Shown here in pieces: positions 1 through 12,772 of a DNA stretch of 64,000 bases. The stretch covers positions 53,666,857 through 53,730,856 of the forward strand of contig CM037777.1 in NCBI GenBank assembly GCA_021229015.1, given 5' to 3'. Positions within the stretch are counted from its first letter, which is position 1. Each line of letters starts with the position of its first letter. A program made the position numbers and the translations under genes. This DNA comes from Solen grandis (lineage: Eukaryota; Mollusca; Bivalvia; Adapedonta; Solenidae). The notes below the pieces were generated by a model that did no database searches, was not told the origin of the DNA, and saw nothing but the letters and a program-made list of their open reading frames with translations.

Positions 1-62
1 AAAAATTGAATTTTGTTTATTTTAATCGACAGTGACTTTATGGAGGCAGCCAGGGCACGTAC

Positions 63-3000
63 CTCTTCCTGTGTGCTGGATACTCCCACATCGCCATTCT
101 CATTTTGTTCAGATACTGTGAACATCACAAGTGTAAAATTATTACAAATGAAGGAAAATGCTGCAGTGCATATGAACATTTATTTCACAATGGTAGATTA
201 TCTGACTTTCATTGTATCAATTAATATATATATACAATTAATGCTTTTACATTTCTTAAAAGATATTTACATACATGATGAAATGTACTTTCCATTTTAT
301 CTACTTCTAAAAAATCTAGTCTTTTAAAAATCTATGAAATGTATACTTATTGAGAAAACAATGATTATAGTATTACAGCAATTCAACTTGAAGATAACAA
401 TGTTGAAAACACCTAACAAAATCTGAGTAAATCTTGAGCTATCACTAACAGATGGCGATGACTACATAACCCCCAACCAACACACACACACTGTGATTCC
501 AGTATATCCCATTACAACTTTGAAGTGAGGTGGTAAAATACAAGAAGAGGATATTGTCCCTAAATTAAGATTTTTTTTTCGCTGGAATTTTTCTGAACAT
601 TCATAAAATCTATTTTAATTCCCATGCTTGAACTGTTTAACAAGATACAAACAGGACATGCAGTACTTACAATCAATTTCTGCCTCACATTTTCTGGTCC
701 AAGTTTTGAAATTGTTGTCATCAGCTATATACACATAGACATAAATTAGAAGACAAGTCTTGATAGAAAAAATAGTGACAATACAAAACATTTCTTAAGT
801 TTCAGAGTTGTAAAGAATTAAAAAGTTTTGACCTACTAGTATAACATTATTTAACTACACCCTGATCCAAGTAAAACTGCTATCTCTGAATACTCAAAAC
901 TTTCAGTATATCTAATTACTTTTATTTAACTCCTTTATGACATTATTTAAACTGTTACTTACGATCTAATGCTTGCCCTTTTACAAATGCTTCTTTTGCA
1001 GATTTATAATCTTCAAGGTGGAATAGACCAACTCTGAAAAATAACACGTGTCGTGGGTTCCTAGATTTTTGTGTATGTTACAGTTGTGATACAACTAACA
1101 GCCATCCCAAGCAAGTTTTTATTGATTATTCAAAAGAATATGTCAAAATGCGAAGAAATGTGTCACTCAATAGAAAGAAGCTTTCATAAATCAAGTAGAA
1201 TAAATTAAATATAATAAAAGTTCATTAATTAAAGTGGTTTTTTGGGTCAAAATATTCAGAGAAATTAGGCAGCATTCTTCCTGATTGGAATATAATTATA
1301 TTTTTCCCATTTTTTTTTTCTTTCTCCCCCTCTCCACAATTATGAGAGTTTCCATACCATATTATTGTGTGCATGGGCTCACTGTTGCAGCATCTTTTTT
1401 AAATATTATATTCTTAATAAAACTGTTTGAACATGTTATATTATTGTTCTTATTATTCTTTTATGCAATAAAACATCATTAAATAAGAGTAAAATGCAAT
1501 AAAACACCTACATAATACATGGTAGAAAAATTTGCCTTTTAGTGCACCCCCCCCCCCCCCCGACACACACACACCCTATGGTCATGGAACCCTTCCCCTT
1601 AAAAGTGAGAAAAACAACAACACTGAATTGATATTCTGTGACTTATAAAGAAGGGTTAAATATTACCCTTGTCTGAAATATGCCTTCACATTCTTATCAT
1701 TCAGTTCTATAGCATCTGTTGCATCTTCTACTGCCTCTGAAATAAAATAATCAATATGCATGTTCCAGCCTCAGCTCTGAGGAATTTTTCATTTCTACCT
1801 TATCTGAACGTTTCCATAGCATAGAAGGAATTGTTTCTCATGGTATTTGGATAGTCTATTGGTAAATCACAGTTTTGGCAGAGTTTGTACCTTTCTTATG
1901 ACAGCAATACAGATTTTTAACTCGGTTGTTTTTTTCTATGTTAATTATAATTTGCTAGATAATATTTAGTATTATATACTTTGAATTTGTCACTCTTTTT
2001 TTCTTTAAATTAAAACATTTAAAGGAATACTGAAGATGATAATAGCATGATAAATATATTGATTACATATATCTATTTTCTTACCTTTGTATCTCTCTAA
2101 CTTTATGAGTGTTTGTGCTTTGTTACAGAAAATATCATCTCTCTTCTCTAACTTCAGGGCTTCATCATATAGCTAATAGAAAGAAAACAATAGAGTTCTG
2201 GGAAATATAGATTGCATTCAAACAAGATGCTCTAATGGCAGAATCTTCCAATTCTAAGAGGTAGGAACCTACATTTTTAGTGTACGGTAACTATACATTT
2301 CTTGGAATTAATTCTTATAATGACTTGGGTTTTTATTTTTGCTTCACAATTTTATCTTCAAAACTGACTGTAATAAATACATGTAGACTGAAGTGAATAA
2401 TAAGTCCACTACAAATTGTTCCTTAGTTGACTAACCCAATTATGAATGGTCCCATGATATTTCTGAAATACTTCTAAATAGAAAATACATATTTTATTAA
2501 TCCAGTAAGATTTGCAGACTAAGTGGACCAACATTCAAGAATGCCAAAAAAAAAAAAAAAAAAATGTTGCAAGCCTTCTTTTTACATATGCTGATAGCCC
2601 CTTCTGGCTTTCAATGGACAATATATTGATCAATTTATCAACAAATATTATTCATATTAGAATGGAAGGAGGTTTCCAATTTTGTCAGCCTTAAGCAAAA
2701 CTGAACCTTTTCTTTCTCTTCTGAAGATTCATTGGGAATTAACATAACAAAAATATATACTTTCTGGCATAGGGAATTGGCCCGATATAATGAATATTGG
2801 CTTTTTAAAACAGCTGGAAAAAAATTTCTTGGCTTGTAAAGATTATGATATGAAAATACAATGTGGTTGTCACAAACACTGGTCATGGTTTTTTTTATCT
2901 CTGGTTTGAGTTAAACTTGCAACAGCTGGAGGAACATCATGATGATGAAAAATGGAATGGTACTAAGTCACTTATTTCAGAAATGCTGATTGCTCTCCCC

Positions 3001-5378
3001 TGAACACTTTGTTTTTTTCACATACCAAATAAAGTTAATGACTTCTTTGCCAAGTTGTACTAATTTTTTTTTTTTACATGCAGTGATTCAGATTGATGTC
3101 ATCATCAGTGATTTGGCAATAAAAATTCCAATTGGCCGATATTATTTTAGTAGTTATAACGGCTGATCAAAATCGCATTTACTGGACAAAAAAACAGATA
3201 ATAACTGAGTCGGGACCCCTCTCTCACCCTCCTAATCCGTGGGTTTTGCATTGACCCACTCATATAAGACCCAGGATGCATGAAGGCACCATTGACAGTT
3301 AATTAAGAATCATTTTACCTAGTATAAACAAGATTTGATTTTAACATAACATTGCAGTTTCATAATACATTTCTATATGTAATGAATAAAAAACATGATT
3401 TAATTATAAAAAGTGTATGTTTCCTACCAGTTTGTTTGTCATACATTGGCACATAAACTAAATCTTAGTAAGGTGCAATATGGCCCAGTAAAAGGGGAAA
3501 AGCTGTATGATCAGGATGAGTAAAATTGACCAAGTTTGTGTATAAAATTATGGGATGAGAAGCTCCCGATTAACTTGATATGAATGCTTGTACAAGTGTC
3601 ACCAAAATACATCCCTCTGTGCCCCCTCCACTGACAGTCCTGTTTCACATTGTGTGGCATCCAAACTACTCACAGGAAGAAATAAACATATTGCAGCATT
3701 AATGTTCCAAGGGTGTGAAACTGTCACATGCCATTGAATGTCCAGCCTTCTTTTTAACTCTAGCTGACTGTGCTGCTTGGGGTTTCTCACCTCTTTGACA
3801 TGCCGCCTTATCAAAACTTTAAAAGAATTCTGTGTTAGGTGATTGTTTGAGTCTTTGGATTAGCAAGTACACTTGGACATTACCTGTGGTGTATTAAGAT
3901 TTTTTTAAAAAAATTTTACAACTGCTGTATTATGACATCACAGATTTTTCTTTTGGGCTGTAATGTTATGACCATTATTGGATCGTGTTTACAATCGCAA
4001 AAAGTATGTTATTTTCCCAATTCAAGAACAAAAAAAATTGTTTGGGATTGAAAGTAGCGAATCCAAATGATACAAGGGTTGCATGAAACAAAAAATTAAT
4101 TTTTGTTTTATTTGATATATATATATATATATATACAATGTATCATACGATGTGAGTTTTTCCCAATTTTGTCTAAAACAATGCAAATTCCCCAATTCTG
4201 ATGGTCGGGTTATGTTCCCAAAAAGGTGAGAAAAAAAACTGCAGCAGCAATCTTTTTGTGTGTGTGTGGAATGGAACATTGATCATCTATGATCTAGCTT
4301 CACAAATTTTTATCAAAAATTAACTTAGGTTAGTTTGTTTTTTTTCTTGTTAAATGATTATAGTCACATTAAATTTATGAATCAGTGCATTATGTCTGTT
4401 CATATTTGCTATAAAAGTTTTTTTTTTTTTTTTTTGTTGATGAATTTTAATTTTTTTGGACAAAATGGCCTATAAGAATTTGGACATTTAGGACAATTGT
4501 CTTATAAAACTAAGCTCCAATCTGAATCACTGTACATGTATACATTTAATTTGTTTTTGTTGTTTCACAGAAAAATTACAGTTAAGTATAGATTAACAAA
4601 CAGCGACTTTCATTGCTTGCAGACCATTTGTTACCGTAATGTTCTTTATAATAGCTAGACCAGGTATAACAAAGGTTTGCGTTAATAACCGATTGTGATG
4701 GAAATCATCTGTTACAATCAACTAAAAAGTTCAGCATTACTTGAAGTTTTGAACATCCAAAATCCCCTTGACCCCAAGAAAATTAGTTTTTTTTTGTTTT
4801 TTTTTTTAATGTTGCTATATTCATTGATGAAATGTATAATTGTTTCTCAGATGAGTTGATTTTTACATATGATGAAGTATTGATATAATACTAACCTGAC
4901 ATGTAAGCTTATGTCAGGGAGCTAGAAGAGTCACTCCTTTAAAGTTGATTGTCTAACTGTTTGTTGTGTTTTTGACATTCCAGAACTTCAAATTACATGT
5001 GTAATAGAACTGTTTAAGTTAACAAAGGATGAAATAACGGAACAGACGTTTTGTAATATATGCATTTTATAGTATTTAAATTAATCAAATGAATTGAATA
5101 GAAACAGGTTTATAACCTAAGTTACATGACAAATAACTTGTCTTAACTCGAATCGAAAGTACACAAACATGTTAACCAAATCTTCTAGAAAAGTCTAAAT
5201 AGTAAGTTTTACCTCTAGTGCCTTTAGGTAGTTTTCGTTGATAAATTCATCATTTGCTTTTCTGAAATAAAGAATGATACACTTAATGTCTAGTTAATTA
5301 TGTAAAAAAATCATAAAAGATCGGCATAATTCAGGAAAGAATTTGTAACAACATGTACCCGAACAATTCCGACGCCAT
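63..5378 (-). CDS. SUGT1: SGT1-like HSP90 co-chaperone, N-terminal TPR part (partial gene, 7 exons)
   Basis: SGT1/SUGT1 is a cytosolic adaptor that links HSP90 to SCF ubiquitin ligases, kinetochore assembly and immune receptors through TPR, CS and SGS domains. Seen here: coding exons on the minus strand at 5359-5378, 5213-5261, 2085-2172, 1667-1736, 963-1033, 671-724 and 63-115, all with GT-AG borders and compatible phases (lengths 20, 49, 88, 70, 71, 54, 53). The ATG at 5378-5376 has A at -3 and G at +4 and starts MASELFG, which joins in frame to KANDEFINENYLKALE. TPR helices follow: LYDEALKLEKRDD, EAVEDATDAIELNDKNVKAY, FRQGVGLFHLEDYKSAKEAF and DPDDNNFKTWTRKCEAEID. The order and the FRQG...FKTW...RKC pattern match SUGT1 rather than other TPR proteins. 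The last visible exon ends TQEE at a consensus donor. The CS and SGS domains would lie left of the window. Identity is from family knowledge; exon borders are read from sequence. Confidence 0.85.
1548..1575. repeat. C homopolymer followed by CA repeat in SUGT1 intron 3
   Basis: A run of about 16 C is followed directly by a short (CA)n tract. The length of such a run is unlikely to be exact in the assembly. It lies between exons 963-1033 and 1667-1736 and does not touch a splice site. Confidence 0.8.
2173..5212 (-). other. SUGT1 intron 2, no recognised gene or element
   Basis: This 3-kb intron is AT-rich with many T and A runs and an AT dinucleotide run at about 4113-4136. Some segments look like worn repeats, but no coding exon, terminal inverted repeat or tRNA-like box was found. 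The open frames within it are short and start at non-ATG codons. Confidence 0.6.
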
Positions 5379-5647
5379 TTTGGGAGTAACGGTGTTAATA
5401 TAAAAAGTTCCTTAATAAAGATATCCATGTAAACAGGCTCCACCAAAAGATTTGAAATTCGTCGTTATTACCCGCTTTAAACATGCCTGGTGGCTCAGTA
5501 AATGGGCGTCCTTTTAGAGAAAGCTCAGATTCCTTTCAGCGGACAGGTATTCCATGGTAAGGAAGCTTGATGATACTGTATTGATGTGTTTTTAAATTCT
5601 TTTATAAATGCAAATTAAATGTGTGTGTGGTGGTTCAAGACAAAACT

Positions 5648-6119
5648 GTAGTGGTGAGCTGATTAATCATCAAGTCAACGAATCAGTGACGAGCTACTGG
5701 TTGACGTGACGATGACGACGAAAATAATTCGTTGACGAATTATTGACCAAAAAAGGGGGTGTTGTTAATATTTCAACGCGCATCTGATTGGGTAATTTCA
5801 TTAATTTGATAAATTGATACTTGCAAAGTTGCACTTTGCACATCGTTGGCCTCTGGTTGTAGCCTCTTATACTTTATCTCGGTTCAATGTTTATACATGT
5901 ATTTGAATATTTGAGAAATTAACATCTATACCTAATACATATCTATATAATCTATATAGTACAGAATACTTTGTTTTCATGTTGTACAGTAAGAGGGTTT
6001 TAATAGGCATTTACTCCAAACATGGTATAGTTGGTATTTAATCATGATTAATCAATTAATCAGTGACTTTTGTCTCTGATTAATCGACGAATATTTTTTC
6101 GACTGATTCCAATCACTAC
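5648..6119. mobile_element. Non-autonomous DNA transposon with terminal inverted repeats, about 470 bp
   Basis: The left end reads GTAGTGGTGAGCTGATTAAT. The right end read on the minus strand is GTAGTGATTGGAATCAGTCG, an imperfect inverted repeat. Both ends are rich in GATTAATC and TCGACGAAT blocks (5660-5750 and 6040-6100). The 11-mer acaaaactgta occurs at 5640-5650 and again at 6118-6128, overlapping the ends, and probably includes the target-site duplication. No transposase frame is present. It lies 270 bp upstream of the SUGT1 start codon. Confidence 0.65.
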
Positions 6120-6128
6120 AAAACTGTA

Positions 6129-7190
6129 TGAACTCACAATGAAAGTGCCCAATCTAAAGGGATAAGTTACTGAGGTAAAGGAACAATCAGTATCAAATGG
6201 ATATCTCCAGTGTTTATAGATGTATCAAATTGACTCACACTCACAGTCTTGTTTTTTCTGTAGTCAAAGGTTAACATAGTTTATTCAAGACAAAGACCTC
6301 TATCTATCTCTAGATACTGCCAACTCCTCTGTCGAGTGTTATAGGCAGGGCTACGCACCAGATTGTTAGTAAGAGATGAAAGATAAAAGAGCCAGAGCTA
6401 GAATATAGCATCTGGGATAGTGAGACTTGATATAAAAGATTCAGTCGTTGTTAAGCCTTGTTAGTAACTGGTGAGGTGCATTAAGAATGGAAATAAAAGC
6501 AAGATAGTACAAACACTTCATTGATAAATCACTGCATCTCCTACACAATAATATTCCTGTATATTACTTACGAAAAATATTGAAGAGTGTATATATGTAA
6601 GATATGCTCTGCATGTACAATGAGGAAAAGACTTGCATACAGACTTGTTCAACTTAGATGATTTCAATATAAAAGGTAGTTGTGCAAAATAAAAGATAAA
6701 AGCCTATAATAACAAAGATTGGCAGTAATCAAAATCACTCAAAATCATGCGGCAGATTGTCCAGATCTCGCAAAGTCACATTTGCAAACTTCTGCTTCTC
6801 TATTTGAGATATTATTTGAAAGTAATTCATATCTTGCAACAGAACAATACATTACCTTCTAAATGATACATACCTAACATATTAAAATAAGTAAAGAAAT
6901 AAAAAAAGTTTTATGTAAAATACAGAAACCCATGCATGAACAAAATATGTACATTTTGTTGTTTTTCTGCTACACTGGTTGAATTTAAATCAAAATTTGC
7001 AAAATAGGTCTTTGTACAAAATTACATGATTTTGTTTGTGATACTGTAAACCTAGCCATGAATGGAAAAGGTGAGGTGCAAATTCATACCTCTAAAGACT
7101 GGAAACTGAAAGGATGAGCAGTATTTATACCAACTGCATACTTGCATGAAGATGACTTTCTTTGATTACTTTGAATTTTAGAATATGTAA
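6129..7190. other. Intergenic stretch with no recognised feature
   Basis: AT-rich sequence between the TIR element and the SINE dimer. No open frame with coding character, no splice-bounded exon and no inverted repeat was found by eye. Confidence 0.5.
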
Positions 7191-7560
7191 CAATCACGGC
7201 CCGGCCTGGAATTGAACCCGGTCCACCGGCGTGATATCCCAATGCTCTAACCACTGAGCCAAAGAGTCGACTCCCTGACGCAGTTGTCAGAGATTGTACT
7301 TATACCCGTGACGACGCGTCACGTAACTCCCCCCTCTGAGAAGTCTCGACCCGAGACTTGGCCTGGGAAACATGTGGATAAGGCAACTCTGGTATGGCAG
7401 TTGACAATATCCCACCTCTGCCACCAAATGTAACAAACATGGCCCGGCCCGGAATCGAACCCGGTCCGCCGGCATGATAGCCCAATGCCCTAACCACTGA
7501 GCCAAAGAGTCGACTCCCTGACGCAGTTGTCAGAGATTGTACTTATACCCGTGACGACGC
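7191..7560 (-). mobile_element. tRNA-derived SINE, two heads in tandem
   Basis: On the minus strand two copies of a tRNA-like head are seen (7199-7275 and 7440-7515). Each has an A box (TGGCTCAGTGGTTAGAGC) and a B box (GGTTCRATTCC), as expected for an internal RNA polymerase III promoter. The D arm still pairs (GCTC/GAGC), but the acceptor stem does not, so this is not a functional tRNA. The 3' body (7312-7439 region) contains GTGGGATATTGTCAACTGCC, shared with the copy at 12912. The segment after GACTCCCTGACGCAG occurs at both 7270-7312 and 7512-7560, which shows duplication. Two overlapping open frames here are shadows. Confidence 0.8.
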
Positions 7561-7934
7561 ATTGTCACAAATATAATAATGAATTGCTTGGTGTCATTTC
7601 CAAAAATTTTCTGACTGAATTACAGTTTCTTTGATCAAGATATTGTTCCTGTATCAAAACACTTTTTCTTGGTGCACAGTGGAACCACAGGTGAGATGGT
7701 TGTTTCTGGCAAATGTTAAAAATATCTGCAGTGTAATTAATTTTAGTCTGTTTCAACATCTCCATATGAAAGATTGTGTGCTTTATTACAGTGACTTCTA
7801 TTCTGCTGCAGTGTAGAGTTCTTATCAGTTCTATAATGAAATGATTCACAGAATATTAATTTGCGCATCATATAACTGTTCTCCATTACATTAATCCCCA
7901 TCATTGCCATACATCTTTTTGAAAAGATATTCCT

Positions 7935-8040
7935 TGTTTTTTTGTTGTGCATAGACTATGACCAGAGGAGACCCAATCAGACAGCTCTCCTGAAAGGAGT
8001 ATAGTGTCTTATCTGGGTCTGCTCTGTTTGTCAATTTATT
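7935..8040 (+). mobile_element. Fragment of TTAA-MITE family B
   Basis: Contains the family B interior: GACTATGACCAGAGGAGACC, a CTGACAGCTC-type block with GAAAGGAGT, then TCTTATCTGGGTCTGCTCTG and TTTGTCAA. The same order is seen at 36933-37166. The terminal repeats are lost. Confidence 0.55.
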
Positions 8041-8401
8041 CATCAAAGTGAATCACTATATTCAATATTTACAGTTACAGTATAATTAATCATTTAAATG
8101 ATTCAAAAGCTGTAATATCCGAGAAACCATGTAATCATTGGGGGACCTAGAAGTAAGAACATAAATTATATACTAAATAGCAAATTTTGTTTGTGAGTAG
8201 AGCAAGTAAACTGGTTATTAAAATAAATAAGAGTGCTGGTTATCGCAAAATACGCCCATCCTGCAATTATATGAATTCAAGGATTGTAACTCTGGAGTGT
8301 CTGGGATATTCTGACTTGTTTTCAAACACAATTGAGGTACTGTGTCAATACACATTGTGACAAGGTTTGGTAAAGATGGATGGCTCTCGATCTTTTCATT
8401 T

Positions 8402-9125
8402 TTAGCTCGACTATTCGAAGAATATGAGAGCTATTGTAGTCACCCTGGCGTTGGCGTCGGCGTTGCAGCTTTTGGTTAAAGTTTTGCGTGCAAGTTACTA
8501 TCAACCTTATATCTCAATAACCGTTTATGGTATTGACTTGAAAGTTTATAAATATGTTCAGGGGCATCATACAACCAAGGTAGATAACTCTTGACTGAAT
8601 TTAATATGAATTATGGCCCCTTTTTAACTTAGAAATTTTGGTTAAAGTTTTGAATGCAATAGAAAATTTGGTTAAAGTTTTGCTGAAGTTTGTATCTCAA
8701 TAACCATTCATGGTTTTTTGAATTAGGGGCATCAGAAACCAAGGTAGATAACTCTTGATGGAATATATTACAAATTATGACCCCTTTTTAACTTAAAAAT
8801 TTTGGTTAAAGTTTTGCATGCAAGATACTCTCATGCTTATATCTCAGTATCCAGGCAAGCGATAGATTTTAAACATCTTTAATATGTTTAAGGGTATCAT
8901 ACTTTCATGGTAGATAACTCTTGATGGAATATATTACAAATTATGACCCCTTTTTAACTTAGAAATTTTGGTTAAAGTTTTGCATGCAAGGTACTTTCAT
9001 GCTAATATCTCAGTATCCAGGCATGGGATTGATTTTAAGCAGGGCAAGAATTGAAATAGATTTCATTTGATTTACCAACAAGCATTTTGAATAGTCGAGC
9101 GTGCTGTCCTCTGACAGCTCTTGTT
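8402..9125 (-). mobile_element. Repeat element C (CAAGAGCTGTC ends), inverted copy
   Basis: The ends are TTAGCTCGACTATTCGAAGA at the left and GTGCTGTCCTCTGACAGCTC at the right; the copy at 25106-26075 is in the opposite orientation. The interior consists of about 150-bp units repeating AAATTTTGGTTAAAGTTTTG, GGTAGATAACTCTTGATGGA and TATCTCAGTATCCAGGCA. There is no coding frame. Elements of this kind are abundant in bivalve genomes; the mobilising machinery is not visible here. Confidence 0.7.
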
Positions 9126-9519
9126 TAGCGTTGTTGCTGGGCACCATTCCCCCAGCCCAAAAGTATGTTTTTTCTCCCCTTTTCAAGCAAAGTCCCCCTA
9201 CAATTGAAAATACAAGGACTCATATATATAGCAAGAATGGTCAAGTGGTAGATTGTGTACAATACAGCTGTACTGTATACTATTTGATTTCATTCACTTT
9301 TAGCCAATAAAAGCTACTTAGTTGATGTCCATTTCACTTTTAACCAATAAAGCTACTTGACAGGAACTATTTTGTACATTTTTAGTAATATAACCATTTT
9401 ATATTATGTACAGAAAAATAGCCTAAAATTCCTTTTAGGGGAAAATGACACGAAAACTCCCCCTCCTGATGGTAGAAGTACTGTTCCCCCAAAAAAGAGA
9501 GAGAGCCCAAAAGATCAGT

Positions 9520-10170
9520 GTTAGAGAGCAGACACTGTTAATTTTGCTTTTTTTTTTTTATCTATTGAAAGGCTATAACGCTAGAGTGTTTAAGATATTT
9601 TAGCTGGTTATCAAACCTGGTTGAGATATTGTGCCCATTCACATTGTGACCAAGTTTGGTAAAGATTGGTTCATGTTTGTAAGAATAAGAAAGAGGAAAA
9701 TGTTAATTCAGCAATTTTCCATCAATGAAAGGGCCCTAACTCCGGAGTGTCTGGGAGATTCAGTCTGATTATCAAATTTGGCCGAGATATTGTGACATAT
9801 ACATTGTGACCAAGTTTGGTAAGGATTGGAACATGTTTGTTAGAAAGTGGACACTGTTAATTTAGCAACTTTTCATAAATCTAAGGTTCATAACTGGAGT
9901 GCTTGGGACAATCCAGCTGGTTATTGATCTTGGCGAGATATTGTGCACATATAAATTTTGACCAAGTTTGGTAAAGATAGCTTCATGTTTATTCCAGTTA
10001 AAGAGCGAACACTGTTAATTTAACCATTTTCATCAACACAAGGGCTGTAACTCAGGAGTGTCTGGGACAATCTGGCTGGTTATCAGAAGGAACCCAGATA
10101 TTGTGCCCATATACATTGTGACCAAGTTTGGTAAAGATCAGTTCATATTTGTTCGAGTTAGAGATCAGAC
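9520..10170 (+). repeat. Degenerate tandem array, about 155-bp unit, four copies
   Basis: The block ACCAAGTTTGGTAAAGAT recurs at about 9649, 9809, 9961 and 10121 (spacing 160, 152, 160). Each unit also carries GAGATATTGTG before it and GACACTGTTAATTT after it. A related single unit is at 8340-8390. No protein is encoded. Confidence 0.75.
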
Positions 10171-10650
10171 ATCAGTGGATGACACCCACCGCATGTGAAT
10201 CCATAATAAGTCCATCTTGGAAGGTTGGCTTAAATTTTGCCATCAAAAACTGGAAAGGGTCACTGCCACTTGAGATAATAACTTGATTTAAAAACTTTCA
10301 AATGGTATTTGATATTAGGATTTCCTCATGTCCCTTTTTTTAAACTTTGAAGATTTCATTTTCAGTTTGGCTTTAAGCTTCTGTAAGTGCATATCTCTCT
10401 CATATGAAATAATTGGATTCACAAAATTGAATGCTGCATACTGTGTTTATGTCCCAAAATACATTTCATTAATTTATGTTGAACAAATGGACCTCAATGG
10501 CTAAATTTCCATGGACAATTACTAAGCCTTGCACTATTGCGAATTTCAAGTCATCCCTGTGCTGTCAAAAAGTACTGAAATACAATCTCAGACTATTCTC
10601 AGTTGCATATTTAATCATTTAGTCAGACATGATGAGTCTGAAAATTATAC

Positions 10651-10889
10651 TTAACCCTTCAATTCATCCAGACCTGTTGGCAAACCGGGCAGACTCAGGC
10701 CAGATCTCAAACTGCCTGATCAGGGTATCCTCTGTAAACAGTTGGCTATTAAGGAGCTGTCTTATTTTAGTCTGCTCAGCCTCCATTTGTTGAATGCTCA
10801 GATTCTGATCATCAAAGAAAATCCATAGTTTCATATACCATTTAAAGTTCAAGTAAATTAATATTCCTCAGATGATAAATTTGTACACG
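10651..10889 (-). mobile_element. TTAA-MITE family B, degenerate reverse copy
   Basis: Starts TTAACCCTTCAATTCATCCA and on the minus strand contains AAATGGTATATGAAACTATG and the GATTTTC/GATCATC block of family B, ending near TTTGTACAC. The right end is replaced by a family A half element (10890-11004), so the two make a chimera. Confidence 0.5.
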
Positions 10890-11004
10890 AGGAGCAGCGA
10901 ACAGCATAAAACCTGATCAGCCTGCGAGTTACTCGCAGGCTGATCTGGTTTTATGTTGTTCACATAGGTCTTTTCATGGTTTCCTCTATGAGGGAAAGGG
11001 TTAA
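10890..11004 (-). mobile_element. TTAA-MITE family A, half copy
   Basis: Carries the palindromic core GATCAGCCTGCGAGTTACTC / GCAGGCTGATC and the end CTCTATGAGGGAAAGGGTTAA, but the other half of family A is missing. Confidence 0.75.
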
Positions 11005-11559
11005 GAACATAGGGTCTGATCATGTGCTGAAGCCTTCAGGTTGGCTTGCAGAGATGGATGGGTTTAGCTGGGTGTTCATTGTGCACTTCTTCCAGCTAGA
11101 CATTGGACACTGCTATGTAACTGAAATACTGCCACAGTGATGGTAGTCTGCAAAATAACGTCATGTGTAGGCAGCAAATGGAATTGATTTTCTTTTTCGT
11201 GTGTGTATGTCCACTTAACATGCTTAAGATCTGTGTGTGTACTTATTACAAAATATAACGGTAATAGTACAGGGTCAAATTCCACCAACAATTCTTAATG
11301 CTAAGCAAAACTTCAAATATTTAAGGGCCAATTTCATTCGTCTCGTTTCTCTAATAAAAATACCAAATATTTCATTTCTTAACCTTTGTTAGTTATAAAA
11401 GGTAATAATTTATTTCAGCTTAGTCATGTACTTGTTGAATATTTCATGAAATTAATAGTGGAGTGTGTTTCTACCTTGTTTAAGTATATTACTTAGCAGT
11501 AATTATTATGGGTGGATTCGAGCCTTCAGCATTAATTATCGTCCTACATATGAATTCAT

Positions 11560-11690
11560 TGAACATTAAATGGTATACGATTTTTCTTTGTTGTGCAGAA
11601 TCTGAGCCACAGTATTGTTCGAGAAGAGGAGATTCTAATCAGACAGATCTTTGAAGGAGCTGTCCAAACTGACTTACCTTTGCTTTTATT
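11560..11690 (+). mobile_element. Fragment of TTAA-MITE family B
   Basis: Contains AAATGGTATACGATTTTTCT, TTGTGCAGAATCTGAGCCAC and AAGGAGCTGTCC in the family B order. Both ends are lost. Confidence 0.45.
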
Positions 11691-11813
11691 TTCTTTCTTC
11701 TGATTTTGCAAAGATGTCAACTCATGTCTATACAAGATAAAGGGTTAAAATCGATATCCTTGTTTAAATCAAGTTACTGTGATAAGTATATAATTTAAAT
11801 ATCACACTTGATG

Positions 11814-12055
11814 TTAACCCTTTCCCTCATATAGACTCATTTTGACGCACTCAATAGGTACCACATAAAGCCTGATCTGCAGAAAACCACAGTTAAACCT
11901 TACCAAATTTAATTATAAAGTCCTCATTTCCCGACCACTGAGGAGCAGCGAACAGCATAAATCCTGATCAGCCTGCGAGTTACTCGCAGGCTGATCTGGT
12001 TTTATGCTGTTCGCATAGGTCTTTTCATGGTTTCCTCTATGAGGGAAAGGGTTAA
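11814..12055 (-). mobile_element. TTAA-MITE family A, full length
   Basis: Flanked by TTAA on both sides, with inverted ends CCCTTTCCCTCATA. The TTAA target and the leading CCC resemble piggyBac-type non-autonomous elements; this is inference because no transposase is in the window. The interior has a long palindrome around GATCAGCCTGCGAGTTACTC. Orientation is opposite to the copy at 28227. Confidence 0.8.
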
Positions 12056-12691
12056 ACTACAAATGAAATTAAGACACGATTACACTAAAGGTGGGTCACA
12101 ACGCCTTCATATTGCTTTGACTTCATCAGGAGTGTTAATGTTCCTTGGTGAATCCAAAAGGCTTGTTAGTAGTTTTTATAATATGCTCAGAAGAAGTTTT
12201 TTTATAACAAAGTATGTACCGGGTAGTTTCTGTGGTAAGTCTAAAATCTGGGCCCAACTTTAATATTTCCAACATTTGAAGATAGACAAACCAAAATTAC
12301 TTTCAACAATATTTATTCAAATTAAAATGTAGTAATTATGTGGGACATCTCTGTTTTGTGATATATTTTTCCCTCATAGATAAGAGATGAATTAATGGAT
12401 TTATTGCAGACAGCTGGTTTAACCGTTTTAGTATCATAAGGTGTTTGTAATGTTACGTGACTCCCATTCCACCAACAATAGTTTGCTAATACTTAAGTTT
12501 AATTCAGGTATAAGAACACATTCAACTATTCTTGTTAGTAAATGCCAAGCTGACATAGTTAACTTACTACCTCACAATATTTGTTTAGATTTTTTTATCA
12601 GGGAAATGAGTATGATCAAAAACGCTCCCCAGTATTTAATAAGTTGGTGGAATTAGCGACTAGTTTCAATATGAACTGTTGAACATAACAA

Positions 12692-12772
12692 ATCGAGGGG
12701 GTGAGAGTAATACTGAACTAAGTGCATATATACGAATAAGCACTTAGCATAGTTGCACTTTCACCCCTCGAT
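12692..12772. other. Pre-miRNA-sized hairpin
   Basis: The 5' arm ATCGAGGGGGTGAGAGT... ending CTAAGTGC pairs with the 3' arm starting GCACTTAG and ending CACCCCTCGAT. The stem is about 33 bp with a few mismatches and one or two bulges, and the loop is 14 nt. Weaker pairing continues outside (TTGAAC at about 12679 with GTTCAA at about 12781). The size and imperfect pairing fit a miRNA precursor; a fold-back MITE remnant is the other reading. Confidence 0.5.

Noticed and set aside
5450..5500. An alternative SUGT1 start ATG (MFKAG) near 5493.
   Set aside because: Its donor gives the wrong phase for the exon at 5213-5261. The ATG at 5378 fits in phase and has a better start context.
7199..7275. 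A tRNA gene.
   Set aside because: A and B boxes are present, but the acceptor stem does not pair, and the same unit is repeated with a SINE body.
7287..7505. Two overlapping minus-strand open frames (65 and 72 codons).
   Set aside because: They run across the tRNA-like SINE heads and bodies and repeat at 12861-13145. They are by-products of the repeat.
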